The notes below the pieces were generated by a model that was not told the origin of the DNA, did no database searches, and saw nothing but the letters and a program-made list of their open reading frames with translations. 64,000 bases of DNA from Brevibacterium siliguriense. GTDB lineage: Bacteria; Actinomycetota; Actinomycetes; Actinomycetales; Brevibacteriaceae. The DNA lies in assembly GCF_900105315.1 (NCBI RefSeq), contig NZ_LT629766.1:2542001-2606000 (forward strand), written 5' to 3'. Made by a program: the position numbers and the translations under genes. Positions 34,922 through 42,411 of the stretch are shown here, piece after piece (the stretch's first letter is position 1; each line of letters begins with the position of its first letter).

Positions 34922-36351
34922 GCGAGGAGATGCTGTGGTGGTCGACCCGTGAGCTGGCCGGCCGAATCGCCGCCAAGGAGGTCTCGGCCCGGGAGGCTCT
35001 GCAGGCTCATCTTGACCGCATCGATGAGGTCAACCCCGTTCTCAACGCCGTCGTCACCCGCGACGACGAGGCCGCCTTCGCTCGGGCCGAAGCCGCCGAT
35101 GCTGCGACCGCTCGCGGGGAGAGCTTCGGTGCTCTGCATGGAGTGCCGATGACCCATAAGGACACTCACGATACGGCGGGAATGCGCACGACCTGGGGCT
35201 CGCCGCTCATGGCCGATCGAGTGCCCGAATCAGATGCGCTCATCATCGGCCGTCTCAAGGCCGCCGGAATCACGACGACGGGCAAGACGAACGTGCCCGA
35301 GTTCGCCGCCGGCTCCCACACATTCAATGAGGTATTCGGCACAACCGTGAACCCCTTTGACCGGACGAAATCGGCTTCCGGATCCTCCGGTGGCGTGGGT
35401 GCAGTGCTCGCAGCCGGGATCCAGGCATCAGGTGACGGCTCCGATATGGGCGGATCACTGCGGTCGCCCGCATCGTTCAACAACGTCGTCGGTCTGCGGC
35501 CGAGCAACGGCCGTATCCCACATGTTCGACCGGGCAACCCCTATGCGTGGCTCGCGCAGAGCGGGTTCATGGCTCGCACGGTCGCCGATGTGGCGCTGCT
35601 GATGTCCGTGGCCTCCGGACCGCATGCCTCGGCGCCGGGATCGATCCTCGAGCCGGGCGGTGTCTTCGACCTGCCGGAATTCGCTCTCGATGCCCACCGC
35701 TCCCCCGACCTCAGCGGTCTGCGAGTCGGCTTCAGTCCCGATCTGGGCGGATTGCTGCCGGTCGAGACCGAGGTGGAGGCGATCGTCGCGTCCGCTGCTC
35801 AGGTGTTCGGCAGCCTCGGTGCTCATGTCGACGATGAGATCCCGAACTTCGCCGACGCCGATGAGGTGTTCAACGTCCGCCGTGCCCTCGACTTCGTCGG
35901 CTCCTGGGGCGAGCTGTATGAAGCGCACCCGGACCAGATCAAGGAATCGGTGAGATGGAACATCCGCATGGGCCTTGACCTCACCGGAGCTGAGGTGGCG
36001 TCGGCAGAGACCGCACGCGCTCGCCTGCACGGTGAGATCGACCGCTACTTCGCCGACCACGATGTCCTCGTGCTCACCACCTGCCAGGTTCTGCCGTTCG
36101 ATGCGGACATGGAGTATCCGACGCAGATCAACGGGGTGCAGCTGGACAACTATCTCGATTGGATGCGGGCACTGTGCCTGATCTCGGCAACCGGATGCCC
36201 CGCGATCTCGGTGCCGGCCGGGTTCTCTGATTCGGGCCTGCCCGTGGGGGTGCAGATAGTCGCGAAACCAGGTGCCGATGTCGAGCTGCTCCGAGTCGCT
36301 CATGCCTTCGAAGCTGCAACCGGTCACCACGTTCGGCATCCTGAGTTCTGA
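34918..36351 (+). CDS. Amidase signature (AS) family amidase
   Basis: A 477-residue amidase hydrolysing carboxamides to acid and ammonia. The Ser-cisSer-Lys triad is visible: catalytic Lys81 in GVPMTHKDTHDTAG, and the Gly/Ser-rich signature SASGSSGGVGAVLAAG followed by DGSDMGGSLRSPASF with the nucleophile Ser. The C-terminal half has TGCPAISVPAGFSDSGLPVG. It overlaps the M20 hydrolase gene by 4 nt, so two amide hydrolases are made together, suggesting sequential attack on one imported compound. Confidence 0.9.
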   Translation: MSEEMLWWSTRELAGRIAAKEVSAREALQAHLDRIDEVNPVLNAVVTRDDEAAFARAEAADAATARGESFGALHGVPMTHKDTHDTAGMRTTWGSPLMADRVPESDALIIGRLKAAGITTTGKTNVPEFAAGSHTFNEVFGTTVNPFDRTKSASGSSGGVGAVLAAGIQASGDGSDMGGSLRSPASFNNVVGLRPSNGRIPHVRPGNPYAWLAQSGFMARTVADVALLMSVASGPHASAPGSILEPGGVFDLPEFALDAHRSPDLSGLRVGFSPDLGGLLPVETEVEAIVASAAQVFGSLGAHVDDEIPNFADADEVFNVRRALDFVGSWGELYEAHPDQIKESVRWNIRMGLDLTGAEVASAETARARLHGEIDRYFADHDVLVLTTCQVLPFDADMEYPTQINGVQLDNYLDWMRALCLISATGCPAISVPAGFSDSGLPVGVQIVAKPGADVELLRVAHAFEAATGHHVRHPEF

Positions 36352-36376
36352 ACGGAGATCCGCGCGGAATTCGCCC

Positions 36377-36428
36377 GCAGGTATGGCCTGAAGGTGAGCA
36401 GAAACTAAGGCAGGTATGGCAAACCTGC
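36377..36428 (+). promoter_or_regulatory. Candidate IdeR/DtxR iron boxes upstream of ferritin
   Basis: GCAGGTATGGC occurs twice, at 36377-36387 and 36410-36420, exactly 33 bp apart. The second continues to a 19-bp imperfect palindrome, GCAGGTATGGCAAACCTGC (36410-36428), with 13 of 19 positions matching the DtxR/IdeR box. It lies about 105 nt before the ferritin start, where IdeR acts as an activator in mycobacteria. Confidence 0.5.
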
Positions 36429-36534
36429 GCAGAGTTTGCCGAGCCTTTCCACACTGGAACGGTTCTAGAAAAGGTGTCAGGATAGTGACTAAGCAGGCGG
36501 AATGGATCCGCCTCGAACTGCAAAGGAGTAAAAG

Positions 36535-37050
36535 ATGCACCTGAGCCCCGCAATGCAGAAGGTTCTCAACGAGCAGGTCACGCTCGAACTCGAAGCCTCG
36601 TTGGTCTACCTCCAGCTCTCCATCCAGCTCGATGATCTCGATCTGCCCGGAATGACGCGCTGGATGCGTGCGCAGTCCGAAGAAGAGCAGGTTCACGCCG
36701 CAAAGTTCACCCAGCACTGCCTCGACCGTGGATTCGCCCCGCAGATCGGCGATATCGCCGCTCCGAAGGTCTCCGGTTCGCAGCCGATCGACTACTTCAA
36801 GGCCGCACTGGCCCACGAGGAGAAGGTCTCCGAGTCGATCCGGAACCTCTACCGCACCGCTCAGTCCGAAGCTGACCTCGACGTCCTGCCGTTGCTCCAC
36901 TGGTTCATCGACGAGCAGGTCGAGGAAGAGTCGAGCATCTCCGAGATCATCGGTCGCCTCGAGCGCGTCGGCAGCGACGGCGCCGGTGTGCTGCGCATCG
37001 ACTCCGAACTCGGCTCACGCCACCCCGACATCACCGCCGACGGCGAGTGA
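36535..37050 (+). CDS. ftn: Ferritin
   Basis: An iron-storage protein that oxidises Fe(II) and stores the mineral in a 24-subunit shell. The 171-residue chain shows the ferritin four-helix bundle with ferroxidase ligands: LNEQVTLELEASLVYLQ (Glu17, Tyr24), RAQSEEEQVHAAKF (Glu50, His53) and WFIDEQVEEESS (Glu and Gln). The C-terminus is polar. AAAGGAG lies 7 nt before the ATG. It is monocistronic, with candidate iron boxes upstream and a hairpin downstream, consistent with iron-dependent control. Confidence 0.94.
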   Translation: MHLSPAMQKVLNEQVTLELEASLVYLQLSIQLDDLDLPGMTRWMRAQSEEEQVHAAKFTQHCLDRGFAPQIGDIAAPKVSGSQPIDYFKAALAHEEKVSESIRNLYRTAQSEADLDVLPLLHWFIDEQVEEESSISEIIGRLERVGSDGAGVLRIDSELGSRHPDITADGE

Positions 37051-37126
37051 CAATCGCAGACTGACTCTCGGTCTCAGCGCTCACAGCGAGCGTCCTGAGT
37101 CAAGCGGGTATGTGATGCGAGAGATC

Positions 37127-37157
37127 AGCGGCCGATCCCATTCTGGGGTCGGCCGCT
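37127..37157. terminator. Intrinsic terminator between ferritin and AEC transporter
   Basis: AGCGGCCGATCCCA (37127-37140) pairs with TGGGGTCGGCCGCT (37144-37157) with one G-U pair, loop TTC, followed by TTGCTG. It lies between convergent genes. Confidence 0.8.
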
Positions 37158-37197
37158 TTGCTGTCTGGAATCGAGCGAGGGCCAAAAAGTTCCACGC

Positions 37198-38130
37198 TCA
37201 GCCGAGCATGAACTGTCCGACGAGGAGGACGACCGGCATAGTCAGAAGCATGACGACGGTCTGTCCGGCGATGAGGGCGGCGATGAGCTTCGCATCTCCC
37301 CCGAGCTGTCGGGCCATGACATAGCCGGAGCTGGCCGTGGCGATCGACTGGAATATCAGCCCGACCAGCGCGGGCACCGTCGGTACGTCGAGCACGAACA
37401 GAGCCGTCAGCGACAGCCCCGGCAGCACGAGCAGTTTGATGAACGTCGAGATGACGATGGCCCGGGCATGAGCACGCATGGAGAATGTCTGCAGGCCGGC
37501 GCCGACGCACAGCAGGCCGATTGGCAGCGAGGCGGCCGCCAAGGGATCGAGAACAGTCGCCGCCACGTCAGGCAGGCCCAGACCGGTGATGTTCGCCACG
37601 GCTCCGGCGATGCAGCCGAGCACCAGAGGATTCGTTGCGATCGCCCTCAGCAGTGCGAGCAGCGAACTCGGTCCCGTGCGCAGGAACTCGAAGCCCAGGC
37701 TCGAGATGACATTGACCGTGGGGACGAGGATCGCGGCGGCGATCGCGGCCACGGCACTGCCCTCGGGTCCGAACAGACTGCCCGCCAGGGACAGGCCGAT
37801 GTAGGTGTTGAAGCGGATTCCGCCCTGCAGCACGGATGTGAAGGCGGGAAGATCGCGGGCGATGACCCGGCGCGTCAGAACGATGCCCAGGGACACGATC
37901 ACGGTGGGAATGACGAGTGCGGCGGCCAGGCGTGCGAGCGGGACATGGGCCACGTCCACCTCAGCGACGGAGGTGAAGAGAAGTGCCGGAAGCAGGTAGT
38001 AGTACGCGAGCTTCTCCGCGCCCGACCAGAACTCCGGACTCCGAAATCCCGGCAGCCTCTTCAACACGAGGCCGAAGGCGATGAGCACCGTGACGGGAAG
38101 GAGGGCGAGGAGTATGGGAACCAAGCTCAC
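37198..38130 (-). CDS. AEC (auxin efflux carrier) family transporter
   Basis: A 310-residue membrane protein with about ten hydrophobic helices in two repeats, typical of AEC permeases that export small carboxylates or amino acids. Landmarks are LAYYYLLPALLFTSVA, GGIRFNTYIGLSLAG (first repeat core) and NPLVLGCIAGAVANITGLGLP (start of second half), ending in AALIAGQTVVMLLTMPVVLL. The start codon is ATG 38130. It is divergent from hsp20, and the HspR-like HAIR site at 38168-38186 lies between the two starts. Confidence 0.88.
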   Translation of the reverse strand: MSLVPILLALLPVTVLIAFGLVLKRLPGFRSPEFWSGAEKLAYYYLLPALLFTSVAEVDVAHVPLARLAAALVIPTVIVSLGIVLTRRVIARDLPAFTSVLQGGIRFNTYIGLSLAGSLFGPEGSAVAAIAAAILVPTVNVISSLGFEFLRTGPSSLLALLRAIATNPLVLGCIAGAVANITGLGLPDVAATVLDPLAAASLPIGLLCVGAGLQTFSMRAHARAIVISTFIKLLVLPGLSLTALFVLDVPTVPALVGLIFQSIATASSGYVMARQLGGDAKLIAALIAGQTVVMLLTMPVVLLVGQFMLG

Positions 38131-38167
38131 AGACTGAGAATTTCATGAGTTCGGAATCATTTCAAAG

Positions 38168-38186
38168 TTGAGTGTGTTTGACTCAA
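38168..38186. promoter_or_regulatory. HAIR element (HspR operator)
   Basis: TTGAGT-N7-ACTCAA: exact 6-bp arms with the 7-nt spacing of the HspR-associated inverted repeat (CTTGAGT-N7-ACTCAAG; only the outermost bases differ). It lies 27 nt before the hsp20 start codon, as expected for repression by HspR with relief on heat shock. hspR itself is not in the window. Confidence 0.82.
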
Positions 38187-38212
38187 TGTAGGACCCGAAC
38201 GAAAGGAAGCAC

Positions 38213-38683
38213 ATGGCTACACGTTTCGACCCCATCCGTGATCTCGACCGATTCTTCTCCGAGGTGACCCGCACACCCAACGGAACCACCCTGCCGATGG
38301 ACCTCTACCGTGACGGTGAAGTTTTCATCGCTCGCATCGACATGCCCGGAGTCGATCCGAGCAGCATCGATGTCGATGTCGAAGACCGCACGCTCACGGT
38401 TCGCGCTCGCCGCGAGTCCGAGGTCGCCGACAAGGACGTGAAGTGGCTGACCAGGGAACGTACCAACGGCACATACGCCCGCCAACTCACGCTCGGCAAC
38501 CGCGTGGCCCTGGACCGCATCCGCGCCGACTACAGCGATGGCGTCCTCACACTGACGATCCCCGTCGCCGAGGAGGCCCGCCCACGGAAGATCTCCGTGT
38601 CGCACTCCTCGGGACAGACCGCCCCCGAGGTCGTCGAATCGTCCTCGTCGGACGCACCCCGCTCCCCCGGCGTCGAGAGCTGA
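38213..38683 (+). CDS. hsp20: Hsp20/alpha-crystallin small heat shock protein
   Basis: An ATP-independent holdase chaperone of 156 residues. The alpha-crystallin domain (about residues 27-125) includes PMDLYRDGEVFIARIDMPGVDPSSIDV and the closing ADYSDGVLTLTIPVAEEARPRKI, which holds the conserved GVLxLxIP motif. The N-terminus (FDPIRDLDRFFSEV) is typical of actinobacterial Hsp20, and the tail is Ser/Pro-rich. GAAAGGAAG precedes the ATG. The HAIR element upstream predicts heat-inducible expression under HspR. Confidence 0.95.
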   Translation: MATRFDPIRDLDRFFSEVTRTPNGTTLPMDLYRDGEVFIARIDMPGVDPSSIDVDVEDRTLTVRARRESEVADKDVKWLTRERTNGTYARQLTLGNRVALDRIRADYSDGVLTLTIPVAEEARPRKISVSHSSGQTAPEVVESSSSDAPRSPGVES

Positions 38684-38696
38684 AACCGGCGCTGAC

Positions 38697-38729
38697 AGCG
38701 GGCCGCACCTGATACGGGTGCGGCCCGCT
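38697..38729. terminator. Bidirectional intrinsic terminator
   Basis: AGCGGGCCGCACC (38697-38709) pairs perfectly with 38717-38729 (loop TGATACG), nested inside a second 8-bp repeat, GGCGCTGA (38688) with TCAGCGCC (38738). It lies between the convergent hsp20 and methyltransferase genes. Confidence 0.85.
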
Positions 38730-38737
38730 TCGTTCGT

Positions 38738-39472
38738 TCAGCGCCGTTCGAGAAGGTAGGCCAAGCACATATACGGCAGATGGACCGTGTCGGGAATCGG
38801 ATGTTCGTCTCGCAGATATTCGCGCAGATTCGATTCGACTCGAGCCCGCGTCTTCTCGTTCGAGCGCAGCCAATAGGATCGTGTCCGAGCTAGGTCGACG
38901 ATGCCGTCGACGGACAGCTCAGTGGTGAATTCGACGAGCGTGTGGTCGATGAGAGTCAGTCCGGCTCCCGGCTGAGGCCGGTACTGCGGACGGTACACAT
39001 CTCCGGCATGCATGATCCGGCTCAGACGCAGCACCCAGTCGATGCGGACATCGAGTTGGTTGATGAGGATGAGGAGCCGGCCGCCCGACTTGAGGATGCG
39101 GGCCACCTCGGCGGCGGCTTTCGCTTCGTCGAACCAATGCCAGGCCTGTGCGACGGTGACGAGGTCGAAGCTCTCCGCCTCGAGGCCGGTGTCCTCAGCA
39201 GTGCCGACCACGGTGGGAGCCGGATTGCGTTCGAGCGCAACGGTGTCGGGATCGACGGCGATGAGATCGGTGCCGAGCGCGCGCAGCCGACGACTGAGGA
39301 TCCCGGTGCCCGCGCCGAGATCGCACACTCGCAGATCGGACCATTGTCGGTCCCAGCCGGTCTGTGCCAGATCGAGCGCCGCTTCGGGATAACCGGGACG
39401 CACCTCGTCGTAGACGCCAGCCTGGGTGCCGAAACCGCGGCCGTGAGCGGCCTGCGCACGTGGTCGCACCAT
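38738..39472 (-). CDS. Class I SAM-dependent methyltransferase
   Basis: A 244-residue methyltransferase with motif I VCDLGAGTGILSRRL (SAM-binding glycine loop), an acidic strand end LIAVDPD, and LVTVAQAWHWFDEAKAAAEVAR, which places it in the methyltransferase_11 group. The opening YDEVRPGYP is typical of that group. The substrate is unknown. ATG 39472 is preferred because homologous residues start soon after it; the frame continues to 39631 through sequence that would overlap the promoter of the divergent aminotransferase. GTG 39490 is an alternative. Confidence 0.85.
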   Translation of the reverse strand: MVRPRAQAAHGRGFGTQAGVYDEVRPGYPEAALDLAQTGWDRQWSDLRVCDLGAGTGILSRRLRALGTDLIAVDPDTVALERNPAPTVVGTAEDTGLEAESFDLVTVAQAWHWFDEAKAAAEVARILKSGGRLLILINQLDVRIDWVLRLSRIMHAGDVYRPQYRPQPGAGLTLIDHTLVEFTTELSVDGIVDLARTRSYWLRSNEKTRARVESNLREYLRDEHPIPDTVHLPYMCLAYLLERR

Positions 39473-39602
39473 CTGGAGCCTGCCTTTCACCGAGTCTGCA
39501 CCGGTCGTCGCCGCGACCGCTGCAGACCACTCTAGCGTCGTCGGCATTCGACGAGTCGATAGGATGGAGTCAACGGCCAGTTCCCAGCCCCGAGGAGTCA
39601 GC

Positions 39603-40860
39603 ATGTCCGCACCGTCCGATCTCCAGTCCAAACTGGATGAGGCCTCCGCCGCCTACGAGGAATTCGCCTCGCGCGGCCTCGCCCTCGACATCACAAGAGG
39701 CAAGCCCGCCCCGAGCAGCTCGACCTTGCTGCCGATCTGCTCACCGCGGTCAGCAGCGACGATTACCTCAGCCCCGGCGGTGTCGACACCCGCAACTACG
39801 GCGGTCTCGACGGACTCATCGAACTGCGGGAGATCTTCGCCCCGCTGCTCAAGGTGCCGGCCGAACAGCTGCTGGCCGGAGGCAACGCCTCACTGACATT
39901 CATGACCCAGGCGCTGACCTTCGCGCTCATGCACGGAACAGCCGTCGATGACCGTCCGTGGGGCAGGGCCCGCACAAGCTGCTGTGTCCTGTGCCCGGCT
40001 ATGATCGCCACTTCACCCTGGCCGAATCCCTCGGCTTCGAGCTGCTGACCATCCCGATGGACGAAGACGGTCCGATCGTCTCCGAGGCGCAGCGCCTGGC
40101 CGAAGATCCGGCAGTCAAGGGAATGTGGCTGGTCCCGATGTATTCCAATCCGACCGGGATCACTATCACCGAGGAGCGGGCGCGGGAACTCGCGGCCATG
40201 CCGACGGCTGCGCCGGATTTCGCTCTGCTGTGGGACAACGCCTACGGGGTCCACCACCTGCGAGAGAACCATCCCGACAATCTCGACATCCTCAGCCTGT
40301 GCGCCGAGGCGGGTGATCCCGAACGAGCATGGATCTTCGCCTCGACATCGAAGATCACTCATGCCGGAGCCGGAGTCTCGTTCTTCGCCGGCGGCCCAGC
40401 CACGGTCGACTGGATGCGCGCGAACCTCGGGAAAGTCTCGATCGGTCCCGATAAGATCAACCAGCTGCGCCATGTCCGGTTCTTCTCCGACACAGCCGGG
40501 GTCGAAGCTCATATGCGCAAGCACGCCGAGATCATCGCCCCGAAATTCGATGCCGTGCTCAAAGCGCTGGAGGACGGACTCGGAGCGGACGAACTCGCGC
40601 AGTGGACCTCACCGGACGGCGGCTACTTCATCACTCTGACGACGATGGAGGGCATCGCCGATCGGGTCGTCAAGCTCGCCGGCGAGGCCGGTGTGAAACT
40701 CACACCTGCGGGAGCAACCCACCCGTACGGCCTCGACCCGCACAACAACATCATCCGCATCGCCCCGACGATGCCGACCCTCGACGAGGTCGAACTCGCA
40801 GCGCAGGGGCTAGTCGCATGTGTGCGACTGGCCAGTTATGAGAAGCTGCTGGCAGGCTGA
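39603..40860 (+). pseudogene. aspT: AspT-type aspartate aminotransferase, broken by two frameshifts
   Basis: Joined across frames, this is a PLP-dependent aminotransferase of about 419 residues, like AspT of Corynebacterium (LDITRGKPAP, TRNYGGLDGL, CPVPGYDRHFTLAES, MYSNPTGITIT; the PLP lysine is in STSKITHAGAG). Reading breaks in the CCCC run at 39709-39712 (KPAP must continue as EQLDLAADLL) and in the GGGG run at 39960-39963 (DRPWG must continue as QGPHKLLCP). One missing base at each run explains both. The 3' two-thirds from 39958 are intact. Sequencing error or recent decay are both possible. Confidence 0.88.
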
Positions 40861-40883
40861 CCTCCAACAGATCCTGCAGGCTG

Positions 40884-40927
40884 AGACAGGTCCGCCCCGA
40901 ACATTTCGGTTCGGGGCGGACCTGTCT
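40884..40927. terminator. Intrinsic terminator
   Basis: A 19-bp perfect stem (40884-40902 with 40909-40927; the left arm begins AGACAGGTCCGCCCC) and a 6-nt loop, followed by TAT. It lies between the convergent aminotransferase and hydroxyacyl-CoA dehydrogenase genes. Confidence 0.88.
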
Positions 40928-40984
40928 TATTCGGAGGCTTCGGGACTGATCCCGGCTAGGCCGGTTTCAGTGCCGATGCGGTTC

Positions 40985-41839
40985 TCAGTATTCGTAGAAC
41001 CCGCGCCCGGACTTCACGCCGAGCAGCCCGGCATCTACCATGCGGGAGAGAAGGACCGGAGGCTTCGCGGCCGGGTCACCGGTCTCCTCATACATGCTCT
41101 CCGCAGCATAGAGGCAGGTATCGAGACCAACTAGATCGGCGAGTTTGATCGGACCCATGGGGTGGGCGCAGCCGCCGACCATTCCCGCGTCGATGTCCTC
41201 CTTCGTCGCGAACCCGGATTCGAGCATCCTGACCGCGCTGAGCAGGTACGGGATGAGCAGTGCGTTGACGATGAATCCGGGCCGGTCATCGGCCTGGATG
41301 GGGTTCTTGCCGAGCACATCGGCGACGAACGTGGTCACGGTGTCGCGGACATCCTCTGCGGTGAGAACCGAGGAGACGATCTCCACCAGCGGCTGTACGG
41401 GTGCCGGGTTGAAGAAATGGACGCCGAGCACGCGTTCGGGACGTGAGGTCGACTGGGCGAAGCGGATGATCGGCATCGACGAAGTGTTCGACGCGAGGAT
41501 CGCCTCCGGGGCGGTGACGACCTTGTCGAGTTCGGCGAAGATCGACTTCTTGATGTCTTCGTTCTCGCTCGCAGCTTCGATGACGAGCTGACGGTCGGCG
41601 AGATCGTTGATATCGGTGGTGAACCGCAGCCGGCCCAACGCCTCGTCGCGGGCAGCGGCATCGAGCTTGCCCTTGTCCACAGCGCGAGCCAGGGACTTCT
41701 CGATCCGGGCGCGACCGGCAGCCGATGCCTCGTCGTTGATCTCACGGACGATGACGTCGAGACCGGACTTCGCCAGCACCTCGGCGATTCCGGCTCCCAT
41801 GAGTCCGCTGCCGATGACGGCTGTGCGCTGAATGCTCAT
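40985..41839 (-). CDS. 3-hydroxybutyryl-CoA (3-hydroxyacyl-CoA) dehydrogenase
   Basis: NAD(P)-dependent oxidation or reduction between 3-hydroxyacyl-CoA and acetoacyl-CoA in fatty acid or butyrate metabolism. The 284-residue protein has the Rossmann motif AVIGSGLMGAGIAEVLA, the catalytic region LGVHFFNPAPVQPLVEIV (His in HFFNP), then RPGFIVNALLIPYLLSAVRML and the C-terminal GGCAHPMGPIKLADLVGLDT. The length matches HbdH/FadB2. It lies downstream of the pyruvate carboxylase-deformylase pair on the same strand, 65 bp after def, but is probably separately regulated. Confidence 0.93.
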   Translation of the reverse strand: MSIQRTAVIGSGLMGAGIAEVLAKSGLDVIVREINDEASAAGRARIEKSLARAVDKGKLDAAARDEALGRLRFTTDINDLADRQLVIEAASENEDIKKSIFAELDKVVTAPEAILASNTSSMPIIRFAQSTSRPERVLGVHFFNPAPVQPLVEIVSSVLTAEDVRDTVTTFVADVLGKNPIQADDRPGFIVNALLIPYLLSAVRMLESGFATKEDIDAGMVGGCAHPMGPIKLADLVGLDTCLYAAESMYEETGDPAAKPPVLLSRMVDAGLLGVKSGRGFYEY

Positions 41840-41904
41840 AAACTTCTCTTTCTTGCTCGATCTGGTCGACGGTGTGCGAGTTGATGGTAGGCGAATCGAT
41901 CCGC

Positions 41905-42411
41905 TCAGGTCATCCGTGCGAGGAACCAGTCAGCCGAGCGGATCGCCTTCATGGCTTCTCTCCGGCGCTCGGAGGGCAGGGCCTGGATGTAGACCTGCCC
42001 GTCGAGGTGGCCCACTTCGTGCTGGAGCATCTGGGCGAAGACTTCCGAACCTTCGATTTCGATGGGCTGATTCTTCGCATCCACCCCGCGCACCCGAGCG
42101 AACTCGAAGCGCGGGGTGGGGAAGAACAGTCCGGGGACGGAGAGGCAGCCTTCTTCGATATCTCGCTGCTGTCCTCCGAGTTCGACGATCTCCGGGTTGA
42201 TGACATAGCCGGTGCGGCCGTCGAGGTCGTATCCGAAAGCCCGCAGACCGACGCCGATCTGCGGGGCGGCGACGGCCGCGCGGCCCTCGGGCCGTGCGGT
42301 GTCGACGAGGTCGGCGGCCAGTGCTTCGACGTGTTCGTCGAAGACCGTCACCGGCTCACACTTGCTGCGCAGCACGGGGTCGCCCCACAGCCGGATCTCG
42401 CGTTCAGGCAT
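41905..42411 (-). CDS. def: Peptide deformylase
   Basis: Removes the formyl group from N-terminal formyl-Met of nascent proteins. The 168-residue metalloenzyme has motif 1 GRAAVAAPQIGV (the canonical GxGxAAPQ has Val or Leu before the Ala pair; here the first Gly is replaced), motif 2 EGCLSVPG (metal-ligand Cys) and motif 3 QHEVGHLDG with the HExxH core. The usual HExDH Asp is Gly, a tolerated change in some actinobacterial homologues. It overlaps the 3' end of pyc by 8 nt and so is translated after it. Confidence 0.9.
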   Translation of the reverse strand: MPEREIRLWGDPVLRSKCEPVTVFDEHVEALAADLVDTARPEGRAAVAAPQIGVGLRAFGYDLDGRTGYVINPEIVELGGQQRDIEEGCLSVPGLFFPTPRFEFARVRGVDAKNQPIEIEGSEVFAQMLQHEVGHLDGQVYIQALPSERRREAMKAIRSADWFLARMT

